Numbered from the stretch's first letter, positions 1 through 8,564 are shown. The stretch: 64,000 nucleotides of DNA from Lactiplantibacillus garii (GCF_003885105.1 NZ_QWZQ01000004.1:1-64000); one strand, 5' to 3'. Notes: generated by a model from the sequence alone, not told the origin. Numbers and translations: made by a program.

Positions 1-50
1 GAATTAAGGACTATTTTAAAAAAAAATTAAAGGAAGAAAAATATGCGTAC

Positions 51-89
51 TTGTTTTTATCTTTTTTAAGATTATGATAATCACTGTAC
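51..89 (+). promoter_or_regulatory. candidate promoter and HxlR-type site of the hydrolase/OYE operon
   Basis: A -35-like TTGTTT (51-56) and a -10-like TATGAT (73-78) are separated by 16 nt. Just downstream, where a repressor could block initiation, lies ACTGTAC (83-89). The same heptamer occurs on the minus strand in front of the hxlR gene (5902-5908), so it may be the operator of that regulator. This is inferred from two occurrences only. Confidence 0.35.
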
Positions 90-122
90 TTAAATATTGA
101 AACATGAAAGAGGGGCGTACCG

Positions 123-989
123 ATGATCCAAACGTTAAATATCGTGACTAAGTCCGGGACAGAATTGAAAGGAACGCTTTTTAAAGCCCCCCGTGCAACA
201 ACGGTGTTGGTGGCGATTACGGGTGTTCACGGGAATTTTTACTCGAATCCGTTTTACGTTAACATCGGTAAAACGCTGATGGCGGCCGGAATTGACTTTA
301 TTTACGCGCAAACGCGGGATGCGTTTAGCCAGGTTGAATCACTTAACCACTCAACGGGGCAAACGGAACTCGTTGGTTCGTGGTCCGAAAGCTTTGACGA
401 CGCCGATAGTGACGTTGCCGCTTACTTGGCATATACAAAAGCACAGCGCTATCAGCACGTTATTTTAGGTGGTCACTCGTTGGGAGCCAATAAAGTGATT
501 CATTACTTGGCCAATCATCCACGGACCAACGTTGATAAATTTTTGCTACTTAGTCCGGCTAATCTCAAAAGATTAACGGACACGGTTCCATTGGACGCCC
601 GCCGCTACGTTCAGGGGCTCGTAAAGCGGGGCCAAGGCGACCAATTATTACCATTTCAACTTTTTGGTTGGTTACCATGTACGGCGGATACGGCCTATCA
701 GTGGCTGTACAGCACTACTTTAGATAACGTTCATTCGGATAAACAAGCCGATTTTAGCCAGGTTGAGCAAATCAAGCAAAGTGGTGCGTTGGTGATTGGG
801 ACGTTAGATACGTTTACTTATGGCGATCCCAAGCAATATTTACAGACAATTAACGCTCATTTTAGGACTAGTGTGGCCAACGAATTGGTTTATATCGAGG
901 GAACGGGTCACACGTATCAGGATAAAGAACAACAATTAGCACGTGAAATTTTGAAGCTATTACAAGGATGGTTAAAGGGAGGGTCATAA
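123..989 (+). CDS. alpha/beta hydrolase, copy 1
   Basis: A 288-aa cytosolic alpha/beta hydrolase with no signal peptide. The nucleophile elbow GHSLG is at residues 117-121 (Ser119), and a late His in GTGHTY is a candidate third triad residue. The start has a strong Shine-Dalgarno (GAGGGG, 8 nt upstream). It is the first gene of a plus-strand operon and is followed 1 nt later by a tautomerase-like gene and then an old-yellow-enzyme gene. A clear paralogue with the same Ser119 position lies at 2557-3444, so the hydrolase/OYE pair has been duplicated. The substrate is unknown; an ester or lactone made or used by the neighbouring ene-reductase-like proteins is an inference. Confidence 0.85.
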   Translation: MIQTLNIVTKSGTELKGTLFKAPRATTVLVAITGVHGNFYSNPFYVNIGKTLMAAGIDFIYAQTRDAFSQVESLNHSTGQTELVGSWSESFDDADSDVAAYLAYTKAQRYQHVILGGHSLGANKVIHYLANHPRTNVDKFLLLSPANLKRLTDTVPLDARRYVQGLVKRGQGDQLLPFQLFGWLPCTADTAYQWLYSTTLDNVHSDKQADFSQVEQIKQSGALVIGTLDTFTYGDPKQYLQTINAHFRTSVANELVYIEGTGHTYQDKEQQLAREILKLLQGWLKGGS

Positions 990-990
990 A

Positions 991-1386
991 ATGCCTTTTA
1001 TGATGGTAAAAGTTAATCAAAAAATTTCAAAGCAACAAAGAACGCAATTAAAGGCGGGACTGGGCCGAGCAATCAGTTTTGTGCCGGGAAAATCGGAAGA
1101 CGTTTTGATGGTCGGCATCGAGGATCAATATGACCTGTACTTGCGAGGAGATGACCGGGAAGTCTTAGCTTACGTTTCGGTCGCCATTTATGGCACACCC
1201 AACCATGAAGGTTACGTCGAGTTAAACCTGGCCATGACCAAGTTGTTTTATCAAGTCCTGCATATTCAGCCGGAAAATCTATTTATCGACTATGAAGATA
1301 TTAAAGTGTGGGGCACTAGTGGTTACTTTATTGATGAGCAGGGGGTTCACGTTCCGGATGAACTCGGCGGTGCTCAAACGGATTAA
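991..1386 (+). CDS. tautomerase/MIF-superfamily-like protein
   Basis: A 131-aa protein beginning Met-Pro-Phe, so removal of Met would expose the N-terminal proline that acts as catalytic base in the tautomerase/MIF superfamily. The following residues (KVNQKIS...LKAGLGRAI...PGKSEDVLMVGIED) fit the beta-alpha-beta repeat of MIF-like tautomerases. At about 131 residues it has the size of the MIF/CHMI branch rather than the 62-residue 4-oxalocrotonate branch. It starts 1 nt after the upstream hydrolase, implying translational coupling. It probably isomerises a keto/enol compound in the same pathway as the hydrolases and flavin enzymes. No substrate can be named. Confidence 0.7.
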   Translation: MPFMMVKVNQKISKQQRTQLKAGLGRAISFVPGKSEDVLMVGIEDQYDLYLRGDDREVLAYVSVAIYGTPNHEGYVELNLAMTKLFYQVLHIQPENLFIDYEDIKVWGTSGYFIDEQGVHVPDELGGAQTD

Positions 1387-1422
1387 TTATAATTATGGTT
1401 TTAATAGCAGGGAGGAACAGTC

Positions 1423-2550
1423 ATGAAGCAAAAATATTTACCGTTATTTGAACCCTATGAATTGAATAACGGGGTATCCATCAAAAATCGGTTAGTGGTC
1501 GCACCGTTGACCATTTACGATTCCGGCACTAACGGCGAGTTGACGGAGAGTGCCCGCAACTTTTGGCGGGACCGTTTTAACGGCTTTGGTACGTTTGTGA
1601 TGCCGTTTACCAACGTTGATCCTAGTGGAATCGGCTTCGAATCTCCCGATGCTTTTAGTGACAACCAGCTACCGACGTTACGCGAGTACGTCCAACTAGC
1701 GCACGGACAGGGGGCTAAGATTATCATGCAACTTGGTCACGCGGGGTATAAAGCGCGACCAGATATGACCCGGGGGTTTAACGTGTTGGCACCCGATGGG
1801 ACCGTTCGGCGCCGCGCTCGAACCATGAATGAAGGTCAAATTCAAAAAATGATCGCCGCGTTTGCTAATGCGGCTAGGTTAGGAATTAAGGCCGGAATGG
1901 ATGGTGTGGAGATTCAGGGCGCAAACGGTTGGCTGGTTGAGCAGTTCTTTTCACCCGCGACTAACCACCGGTCTGATCACTGGGGCGGTTCCTTTCAAAA
2001 ACGGCTCAACTTTTTAATGGCAATCATTGATGCCGTTGACGCCGTACGCCGGCGATATCACCGGCCCAACTTTATTATCGGGTACCGTTTTTCACCCGAA
2101 CGGCCGCGCGACGGATTCAGTATGCAGGATTCCTTAGCGTTGATTGATGCATTGGTTCAAAAACCGCTCCAGTACTTGCACGTTTCACTACTCAGCTTTT
2201 ATTCACGACCACGACGGGGCGCCGACCGGCAACAAACGCGGATGCAGATCTTTCATCAGCGAATCGGCGGTAAACTACCGTTAATTGGGGTTGGTTCACT
2301 CTATACGGGTAACCAAATCTTATCGGCGTACCAAACCGGCTGGGCCGAATTTATTGCGGTCGGCCGGTCAGTCATGCTGAATCCTAATTTAGTCCAACTC
2401 ATCCAGTCTGGTCGGGACGATGAGATTGAGACGACTTTTAACTGGCAGCACGTGCAACGGTACCGTTACACGCCCGCCATGTTGCAAGCCAAACGGGAGA
2501 AGCTGGACTTAGCGTACCGTACACCGCACCGTATTACACTAAGGAGGTAG
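1423..2550 (+). CDS. old-yellow-enzyme-family flavin oxidoreductase, copy 1 (altered substrate-binding His)
   Basis: A 375-aa FMN-binding TIM barrel of the NADH:flavin oxidoreductase/OYE family. Seen: NRLVVAPLT near residue 22, QLGHAG near 103, and the GVEI-x-GANG motif at 161-169. The substrate-anchoring His of HGAN is Gln165 (CAG) here, while Asn168 is kept. The usual Tyr proton donor two residues later is Trp170. The FMN phosphate motif AVGRS with Arg315 is intact. Shine-Dalgarno GGGAGG precedes the ATG. The paralogue at 3434-4549 keeps His165 but lacks the Arg. Enoate or quinone reduction is the family activity; whether this copy still performs it is uncertain. Confidence 0.88.
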   Translation: MKQKYLPLFEPYELNNGVSIKNRLVVAPLTIYDSGTNGELTESARNFWRDRFNGFGTFVMPFTNVDPSGIGFESPDAFSDNQLPTLREYVQLAHGQGAKIIMQLGHAGYKARPDMTRGFNVLAPDGTVRRRARTMNEGQIQKMIAAFANAARLGIKAGMDGVEIQGANGWLVEQFFSPATNHRSDHWGGSFQKRLNFLMAIIDAVDAVRRRYHRPNFIIGYRFSPERPRDGFSMQDSLALIDALVQKPLQYLHVSLLSFYSRPRRGADRQQTRMQIFHQRIGGKLPLIGVGSLYTGNQILSAYQTGWAEFIAVGRSVMLNPNLVQLIQSGRDDEIETTFNWQHVQRYRYTPAMLQAKREKLDLAYRTPHRITLRR

Positions 2551-2556
2551 AGGCGC

Positions 2557-3444
2557 ATGTTAACCGATTTAACTGTCACCATGAACACCGGAACGACCTT
2601 AAAGGGTGCCTGGTTTAGGACTCCCCACGCCCAAACGGTAGTAATTATCGTGACCGGTGTTGAGGGCAATTTAAATAACAATCCGTTTTTAACGACGCTT
2701 GGAACGACCCTGAATCAGGTCAACGTGGATCTAATTGTCGCCCACACGCGGGACGCTTTTAACCAGTTAAGTATGCCCAACGCAAAAACCGGACGCATTG
2801 AAACTTACGGGGCGTGGTCCGAAGACTTTGAAAATACGGATGCCGACGTTGCGGCGTATTTAACGGCTGCACTGCGCCAGCAGTATAAGCACGTTGTATT
2901 AGGCGGACATTCGTTGGGAGCCAATAAAATCATTCACTACCTGGCAACGCGACCTGCTAGTCCAATTGATAAGTTTTTACTGCTCAGCCCCGTAAACGTT
3001 GACCGTTTACGGGACGGTATCGCCGGTGTTCAACGTTCAACGATCAAGCACTACCGGCAGCGGGGTCGCGGGTCACGCAGGTTGCCGTTTAAACTATTCG
3101 GTTGGTTATCAAGTACTGCGGATACGGGGGCTCAGTGGCTAACGAATGAGACGCTCAATAATGTCCACATGGAACCCCAGGCTAACTTTGAGCAGGTGGC
3201 CGCGATCCACCAGACCGGGGCCTTAGTGATTGGTGACCGTGACCGCTTTACCCGTGGGAATCCGGTTAAATATTTGAAGAATATCAATGTTCATTTTAAG
3301 GACGCAGAGAAAAACGACTTACGCGTCATTGCCGCTACGGGGCACATTTATCGTCATCAGGAACGGGCCTTAGCGGATCAAGTCGTTAAATTATTGCAAC
3401 AATGGCATTTTATAAGTAAGGAGCAATCAAGTCATGCAAGCTAA
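2557..3444 (+). CDS. alpha/beta hydrolase, copy 2
   Basis: A 295-aa paralogue of the hydrolase at 123-989. It has the same layout, with GHSLG at 117-121 (Ser119), the shared block THTRDAFNQ/TRDAFSQ around residue 65, and a GTGH-like C-terminal His (ATGHIY). It starts 6 nt after the upstream OYE gene with AAGGAGG as Shine-Dalgarno. Its end overlaps the next OYE gene by 11 nt, so the hydrolase and OYE of this pair are probably translated together. No signal peptide is present; the protein should be cytosolic. Substrate unknown. Confidence 0.85.
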   Translation: MLTDLTVTMNTGTTLKGAWFRTPHAQTVVIIVTGVEGNLNNNPFLTTLGTTLNQVNVDLIVAHTRDAFNQLSMPNAKTGRIETYGAWSEDFENTDADVAAYLTAALRQQYKHVVLGGHSLGANKIIHYLATRPASPIDKFLLLSPVNVDRLRDGIAGVQRSTIKHYRQRGRGSRRLPFKLFGWLSSTADTGAQWLTNETLNNVHMEPQANFEQVAAIHQTGALVIGDRDRFTRGNPVKYLKNINVHFKDAEKNDLRVIAATGHIYRHQERALADQVVKLLQQWHFISKEQSSHAS

Positions 3445-4549
3445 ATATAATAAATTATTCGAACCCTACGTTTTAAATAACGGTGTTAAAATCAAAAACC
3501 GGTTGGTGGTCGCCCCACTGACAATTTATGATTCAGGCCCGGATGGGGAATTAACGGCCGCGGCCCGTAACTTTTGGCGGGACCGTTTTAAGGGCTTTGG
3601 CACGTGGATCATTCCCTTTACCAACGTTCACCCGAGTGGCATTGGATTTGAATCCCCCAACGCCTTTCACGAAGAGAACCTGGCGACCTTAAAGGAATAC
3701 GCTGAAATTTCGCACAAGCAGGGCGCAAAGGCGGTCATTCAATTAGCACATGCCGGCATTCAAGCCGATCCAGCGATGACTCAGGGTTATGATCTAATGG
3801 GCCCCAGTGCCATCGGGTACATGGGGGTTCGGCAGATGACGGATGCGGAAGTTCGTGAGATGGTCCACGCCTTTGCCTATGCGACGGAATTGGCCATTCG
3901 AGCGGGACTGGACGGCGTTGAGATCCACGGTGCTAACGGGTGGCTCATTCAACAATTCGTTTCCGCAACGTATAATCAGCGCACGGATCACTGGGGTGGC
4001 AGTATGGAAAAACGGTTTAACTTCCCAATGGAAATTATTGACGCCGTTGACGCGGTTCGACAGAAATATCACCGTCCGGACTTCATCGTCGGGTACCGTT
4101 TCTCGCCGGAAGAACCGGGTGCTGACGGTTTGACCATGACGGAGACCTTGGCACTGATTGACCGGTTAGTTACTAAACCGCTACAGTATATCCACATTTC
4201 GTTATGGAATTTCTACAAGAAAATTCGGCGTGGTGGTAATACGAGCCAAACTCGGATGGAGGCCGTTCACGAGCGAATCAATGGCCGGGTACCGTTCATT
4301 GGTGTCGGGGACTTGTTCGCTGAAGAACAGGGCTTAAAAGCCTTTAATACCGGCTGGGCCGATTTTTTGGCGGTGGGTGGCTCCGTGGAGCTTAACCCGA
4401 ACTTAGTTGAATTGATCAAAACCGGTCGTGAAGATGAGATTCAAAGTGAGTTTGACTGGAATGACATGGATTCCTACCGGTTTACCCCGGCCATGTTATA
4501 CGGGACACTGGCGGGCAACGCGATGTTTCCTAAAATCAAACAGTCTTAA
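3434..4549 (+). CDS. old-yellow-enzyme-family flavin oxidoreductase, copy 2 (altered FMN-phosphate site)
   Basis: A 371-aa paralogue of the OYE-family gene at 1423-2550. HGANGW is intact at 165-170 (His165, Asn168), with Trp instead of the usual Tyr at 170. In the C-terminal phosphate-binding loop the normal AVGR is AVGG (Gly316; codon GGC), so the Arg that usually contacts the FMN phosphate is missing. Shine-Dalgarno AAGGAG lies inside the end of the upstream hydrolase gene. The barrel is otherwise full length. It may reduce activated C=C bonds; FMN affinity could be weakened. Confidence 0.87.
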   Translation: MQAKYNKLFEPYVLNNGVKIKNRLVVAPLTIYDSGPDGELTAAARNFWRDRFKGFGTWIIPFTNVHPSGIGFESPNAFHEENLATLKEYAEISHKQGAKAVIQLAHAGIQADPAMTQGYDLMGPSAIGYMGVRQMTDAEVREMVHAFAYATELAIRAGLDGVEIHGANGWLIQQFVSATYNQRTDHWGGSMEKRFNFPMEIIDAVDAVRQKYHRPDFIVGYRFSPEEPGADGLTMTETLALIDRLVTKPLQYIHISLWNFYKKIRRGGNTSQTRMEAVHERINGRVPFIGVGDLFAEEQGLKAFNTGWADFLAVGGSVELNPNLVELIKTGREDEIQSEFDWNDMDSYRFTPAMLYGTLAGNAMFPKIKQS

Positions 4550-4559
4550 AGAATAGTAA

Positions 4560-5432
4560 ATGAAAGAACGTGAACGAATGAAACGGTTAAAAATTATAAC
4601 GGTTGCTGACCCCATGATGGGACTATTGTGGGAAACTTGGCCAATCCACCGGAAATTGGAAACCCATTTTAATTATCAAATTGACTTTGGAACGTTAATG
4701 GGCCAACTGGTCAAGGACGTTTACACGCTGACTGACCAGAACGTATTAAAGCGTTATGGAAAAACGGTGGCACTTAATCAGTACTGGGTCAAATTGATGC
4801 AAATTTATTTGCAGGAAGAGCGGATCGCGGGGATGCCGATCCAAATGGGGGCGGGCAAGCGGTTGTTTGATGCTGCCCACACAACTTCGCGACCTTTGAG
4901 CAAGGCGCTGCGGATCATCTCAAATCACAGTGCTCAACGAGAAGATCAAGTTCTCTACGAATTGCAATACGCGACGGTGGTGCTGAATCAGCAGACGACC
5001 GACCCACGCTATTTGCAACAGTTAGCGGTGCAGTTTGGACTTGACGCGGACCAGTTTAAGCGCCGTTATCAAGCCAATGACCTAGAATTAGATCTTGAAA
5101 AAGAGCAGAATATTATTGGGCAGTTGCAGATTCAACAATTACCGGCTTATATTGTGACGTATGGTGATCAGAGTTACGTGATTAAGGGGTTACCTAAATA
5201 TACGGAGTGGCTAGATATCATTAAAAAGGTCAGTGGTGGTGAACTCACTCCCAGTGCAGTCCAGTTTGATCAGGCCGCGGTGACCCAACTAATGACTTTA
5301 CATCCGCATATTTCTAGTTTGGAATTAAAGGAAGCCTTTGACGTGGCGGATGAGGCGACGGTCGTGCAAGCGTTAGCTGACACTAGTTTAACGAAGACTA
5401 AGTTTAAAAAGACGGTCTTTTATCAGCGTTAA
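4560..5432 (+). CDS. DsbA-like thioredoxin-fold protein lacking the CxxC motif
   Basis: A 290-aa protein with the N-terminal beta strand and DPM block of DsbA/FrnE-like proteins (IITVADPMMG), but the expected DPxCxxC is DPMMGLLW, so no redox-active cysteine pair exists; the chain as read contains no Cys. A late cis-Pro-like segment (IQQLPAYIV) fits the thioredoxin fold. No signal peptide. It begins 11 nt after the OYE gene and ends at a bidirectional terminator, so it closes the operon. The start is not firm: ATG at 4560 or at 4578, neither with a strong Shine-Dalgarno. A binding or adaptor role, or GST/isomerase-like chemistry, is possible; function unknown. Confidence 0.7.
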   Translation: MKERERMKRLKIITVADPMMGLLWETWPIHRKLETHFNYQIDFGTLMGQLVKDVYTLTDQNVLKRYGKTVALNQYWVKLMQIYLQEERIAGMPIQMGAGKRLFDAAHTTSRPLSKALRIISNHSAQREDQVLYELQYATVVLNQQTTDPRYLQQLAVQFGLDADQFKRRYQANDLELDLEKEQNIIGQLQIQQLPAYIVTYGDQSYVIKGLPKYTEWLDIIKKVSGGELTPSAVQFDQAAVTQLMTLHPHISSLELKEAFDVADEATVVQALADTSLTKTKFKKTVFYQR

Positions 5433-5453
5433 AGATCGATCAGGTTTGGAATT

Positions 5454-5501
5454 AAACACTAAAGGGCACCCGGAATTTGTTCCGGGTGCCCCTTAGTGTT
5501 T
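5454..5501. terminator. bidirectional terminator between the OYE operon and hxlR
   Basis: A near-perfect inverted repeat reading AAACACTAA-GGGCACCCGGAA on the left and its complement on the right, around a 4-nt loop. It sits between two convergent genes and has T-rich ends on both sides, so it can stop both transcripts. Confidence 0.85.
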
Positions 5502-5507
5502 AGTGCG

Positions 5508-5867
5508 CTACTTCGTATTATGAATCTTTTGCCCCCAATCAAACAGGCCCTCCATCGTGTAGACTAGCTCCTTACCTAAATCGGTTAGGTGGTAGGTGAC
5601 CGACGGCGGGACGGTCTGATCGTCGTGCCGTTCAAGTAACTTGTCAGCTTCGAGTTCGCGGAGACTTTTGGTCAGCATGGTATTGGTAATGTTCCCGACC
5701 TTGCGTTTGAGGTGGTTATAGTGTTGACCATCCTCTAACATCAGCTTCCATAAAATGGGAATCTTCCATTTTGAGCCGATAATTTGCATGGAATAGGTGA
5801 CGGGGCAATACTCGGGCATTTCTTTATTGAACCGGTTGACCTTAGTCTCAAAAACTTGTTGTTCCAT
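5508..5867 (-). CDS. HxlR-family transcriptional regulator
   Basis: A 119-aa winged-helix regulator of the HxlR/YodB type. It has YCPV at 20-23 followed by IIGSKWKIPILW, the standard entry to the HxlR helix-turn-helix, and a C-terminal dimer helix (LFDWGQKIH). Cys21 is the only cysteine and is at the position of the redox- or electrophile-sensing cysteine of YodB/HypR-type proteins. It converges on the hydrolase/OYE operon, and both promoters carry ACTGTAC. Control of the operon in response to reactive electrophiles is therefore a reasonable inference. Confidence 0.88.
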   Translation of the reverse strand: MEQQVFETKVNRFNKEMPEYCPVTYSMQIIGSKWKIPILWKLMLEDGQHYNHLKRKVGNITNTMLTKSLRELEADKLLERHDDQTVPPSVTYHLTDLGKELVYTMEGLFDWGQKIHNTK

Positions 5868-5901
5868 TATTTAGTCAGATCCTTTGGAAAGAAAATTGAA
5901 T

Positions 5902-5931
5902 GTACAGTTTCTTTTATTTCCATAAATTATA
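5902..5931 (-). promoter_or_regulatory. hxlR promoter with ACTGTAC site
   Basis: On the minus strand a perfect -10 TATAAT (5926-5931) is followed downstream by ACTGTAC (5902-5908), the heptamer also found at 83-89 in front of the OYE operon. Autoregulation is inferred. Confidence 0.4.
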
Positions 5932-5978
5932 CCACAATCTGACCGTTCATGGTACTTGCTGATTAAACGGCAAGTCAC

Positions 5979-6018
5979 GTTAAAAGCCCGCCAACAAATG
6001 GGTTGGCGGGCTTTTAAC
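5979..6018 (-). terminator. terminator of the glycyl radical enzyme gene
   Basis: A 17-nt perfect inverted repeat (GTTAAAAGCCCGCCAAC and its complement) around a 6-nt loop, 22 nt past the stop codon at 6041. Confidence 0.85.
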
Positions 6019-6040
6019 CATCATCTAACTGTTGTTAAGC

Positions 6041-8488
6041 TTATAGGGACTGTTCAGTCCGTTCAATAATATCATCCTGAGTTTCTTTGGATAGACCCAC
6101 GAAGAAGGCGGAGTATCCGGCAACCCGGACAATCAGGTCACGGTGTTTAGCAGGGTGGTTCTGAGCGTCGATCAGAGTATCCCGGGAAACGATGTTGTAT
6201 TGAACGTGGTAACCGTGCAGGCGGTTGAAGAAGGTCCGCAGTAACGCAACCAGTTTCATGCAACTTTCGTCACTACGTAAAATTTGTGGTGACATCTTTT
6301 GGTTAAGCAGCACACCACCAGTGATGTCTTCGGTGTGTAACTTCGAAACGGACTTGAAAACGGCGGTTGGACCATCGGTATCCATGGCGTGTTCTGGTGA
6401 ACACCCCTCGGCCAACGGCGTGCGAGCGTGGCGACCGTCCGGTGTGGCTAAGGTACTGTGACCCTGGCCCACGTTAGCGGAAATGGAGGAAGTTCCGGCG
6501 TACCGCAAACCACCAATCGGGCCCCGACCGTAACGGGTGTTCTTGTACTTGGCAATTTCGTCAATGTAAGGTTGGTAAGCGTCCACGATCAAATCATCGA
6601 CGTAATCGTCATCGTTACCGTACTTCGGTGCGTCGTTGATCAACATCTGGCGGATCTTTTCACCGTCTTCACCGGCAAAGTCGGTTTCGAGGGCGTGCCA
6701 GAGTTGAGCCGTCGTTAACTTGTGTTCTTCAAAGACCAGTTTCTTAATGGCAGCCAACGAGTCGGCTAAGTTGGCGATTCCAACTTGAAGTCCACTGATA
6801 AAGTCGTAAACCGCGCCACCTTCCTTGATGGTCTTCCCGCGGCCAATGCAGTCGTCGGTCAAAACGGAGCAGAGGATGTCCGGGTAGTTTTGTTCCAAGG
6901 CTAAGTCACAACTGTTTTCAATGATGACACTTTGACGGGTCATCTCACGGAGGGCCTTATCCCAAGCGTCCATTAACTGTTGGTAAGACTTCATATCGGT
7001 AAACTTACCGTAGTTTGGTAAGAGTTGTTTACCGGATTCGGGGTCAACACCACCGTTCATGACAATCAGTAGGACCCGTGGGAAGTTGATGAAGCTCATC
7101 CCGGTACACCGGTAGCCCCACTTACCAGGGATGGCAGTTTCCACACAGCCAATCGCACTGTAGTTATAAGCATCTTCTTTTTTGACACCGCGGCGAATGA
7201 ATGACGGGATGATGACTTCGTCGTTGTTAAAGGCGGGCATCCCGAGGCCTTGTTTGATAACTTCCACGCATTCACGCATAAACTTATCACTTAAGCCCTT
7301 GTGGTAACGGACCGTTAAGTTGGGTTGTGGTAAGTGTGCCTGAGCAATCGCCCGTAAGATCAAGTAAGAAGTTGGGTTAACCGCGTCCTTACCGTCCGGT
7401 GTCTGGCCACCAATGGTAATGTTTTGGTAAAGCGGACTACCAGCGGAGAATTCCGTGTGTTGCCAAGAACGGACTTTGTTGATCGTTAAGGTTTTGAGAC
7501 AAAGGTTGGTCAATAGTTCGGTCGCACCGTCCGCGTCAATTTCACCAGTTTTAAGGTCGTGTTCGTAGAACGGATCAAGGTATTGATCCAAACGTCCGTA
7601 AGAAACCGAGTGACCGTTAGATTCAATTTGTAAGGTCAAGTGGGTCAGCCAAACGGCTTGAATTGCTTCGTAGAAGGTGTCGGCTGGTTCGTAAGGAACT
7701 TTGTTTAAAATCTGACTCATTTTTTGAAGCTGTGCCTTGCGCTGTGGGTTAGTGGCTTCGTTAGCTTGTTTAGCGGCCAAGTCGGCGTAGCGCTTTGCAA
7801 AGTCGTGAATGGCGTTGATCACGATCAAGCCGGCCTTGTAGAAGTAGTATTGTTTTTGTTGCTTAAAATCGGTCAGGTCCAGATTGTCAAAGGCCGTCTT
7901 GATCCGGTCTTCGTACCACTTAAGTCCCTTGGTGACGACGTTCTTGTAATCGACGGCGATGTGTCCGTCACCGGAGGTAATGTTACCATCCGCGCCGATG
8001 ATCCCCAAATCGTAGAAGATTCGACTAGCTTCGGGGAAGCTGGCGTACCCGCGGTCTTCCAACGTATTGTGTTGCCAGAACGGCGCGATTTTACGCAATT
8101 CGTCTTTGGATTCTTCGGTAATGTAAAAGACGTCACCGGGGCGCTTTTCAAAAGTGTCGAGTTCATCAATGACCCAGTTCATCGAGTATTCTGGGAAAAC
8201 GGGTGCCCAGCGGTTTTGCCGGGCCTGGTTACCGGCTAATAAAGTGTTGTCTTCGATGAAAATCGTCATGTGCTTTAAGACGTTTTCCAACATCTTGGCA
8301 CGTAAAATATCAACTTGTTCGTCTTGGTGTTCCTTATAAGTTTGGGTCGTAAGAATGGCACGTTCCGGATCAACGTACGGTTTAGCGTCAATGATACTGT
8401 CCCGAAAGCGGTCCATCATGGGGGTCAAATGGCCAAAGTGGTTCGTTTCGTGGTTCGTGGTTTTAGTTTGGGTTAAAGTTTCAGACAT
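6041..8488 (-). CDS. glycyl radical enzyme of the dehydratase/eliminase (GCVE) type
   Basis: An 815-aa glycyl radical enzyme. The radical glycine is in the C-terminal RVAGYSAFF. The thiyl-radical cysteine is in AIGCVET, with Cys-x-Glu as in glycerol, propanediol and choline eliminases, not the Cys-Cys pair of true pyruvate formate-lyase. The segment after it (PGKWGYRCTG) suggests the PflD/YbiW-like subgroup, whose substrate is not settled. Length is normal for the family (about 790-850 aa). It is transcribed divergently from the activase, with a DeoR gene between. No aldehyde dehydrogenase, microcompartment or amine-lyase partner lies nearby to reveal the substrate. An anaerobic dehydration is inferred. 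Confidence 0.85.
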   Translation of the reverse strand: MSETLTQTKTTNHETNHFGHLTPMMDRFRDSIIDAKPYVDPERAILTTQTYKEHQDEQVDILRAKMLENVLKHMTIFIEDNTLLAGNQARQNRWAPVFPEYSMNWVIDELDTFEKRPGDVFYITEESKDELRKIAPFWQHNTLEDRGYASFPEASRIFYDLGIIGADGNITSGDGHIAVDYKNVVTKGLKWYEDRIKTAFDNLDLTDFKQQKQYYFYKAGLIVINAIHDFAKRYADLAAKQANEATNPQRKAQLQKMSQILNKVPYEPADTFYEAIQAVWLTHLTLQIESNGHSVSYGRLDQYLDPFYEHDLKTGEIDADGATELLTNLCLKTLTINKVRSWQHTEFSAGSPLYQNITIGGQTPDGKDAVNPTSYLILRAIAQAHLPQPNLTVRYHKGLSDKFMRECVEVIKQGLGMPAFNNDEVIIPSFIRRGVKKEDAYNYSAIGCVETAIPGKWGYRCTGMSFINFPRVLLIVMNGGVDPESGKQLLPNYGKFTDMKSYQQLMDAWDKALREMTRQSVIIENSCDLALEQNYPDILCSVLTDDCIGRGKTIKEGGAVYDFISGLQVGIANLADSLAAIKKLVFEEHKLTTAQLWHALETDFAGEDGEKIRQMLINDAPKYGNDDDYVDDLIVDAYQPYIDEIAKYKNTRYGRGPIGGLRYAGTSSISANVGQGHSTLATPDGRHARTPLAEGCSPEHAMDTDGPTAVFKSVSKLHTEDITGGVLLNQKMSPQILRSDESCMKLVALLRTFFNRLHGYHVQYNIVSRDTLIDAQNHPAKHRDLIVRVAGYSAFFVGLSKETQDDIIERTEQSL

Positions 8489-8507
8489 GTTAGCTCTTCC
8501 TTTCTGT

Positions 8508-8546
8508 CGTTTGAAACATGTTTTACTTTCCTACGAAACTATCATA
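8508..8546 (-). promoter_or_regulatory. promoter and candidate DeoR operator of the glycyl radical enzyme gene
   Basis: A minus-strand -10 TATGAT lies at 8541-8546. CGTTTGAA (8508-8515) and CGAAACTA (8534-8541) both recur in the deoR/activase gap (9513-9520 and 9495-9502). Shared half-sites in both regulated intergenic regions fit a common regulator, most simply the adjacent DeoR protein. Confidence 0.4.
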
Positions 8547-8564
8547 GCATGAACCGGCCGGATA

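Noticed and set aside
43-69. Eight-codon ORF (MRTCFYLF) near the window start with a fair ribosome site
   Set aside because: It overlaps the likely -35 of the operon promoter and is too short to support.
6041-8488. Calling the glycyl radical enzyme a pyruvate formate-lyase
   Set aside because: It has Gly-Cys-Val-Glu rather than the Cys-Cys pair needed by pyruvate formate-lyase.
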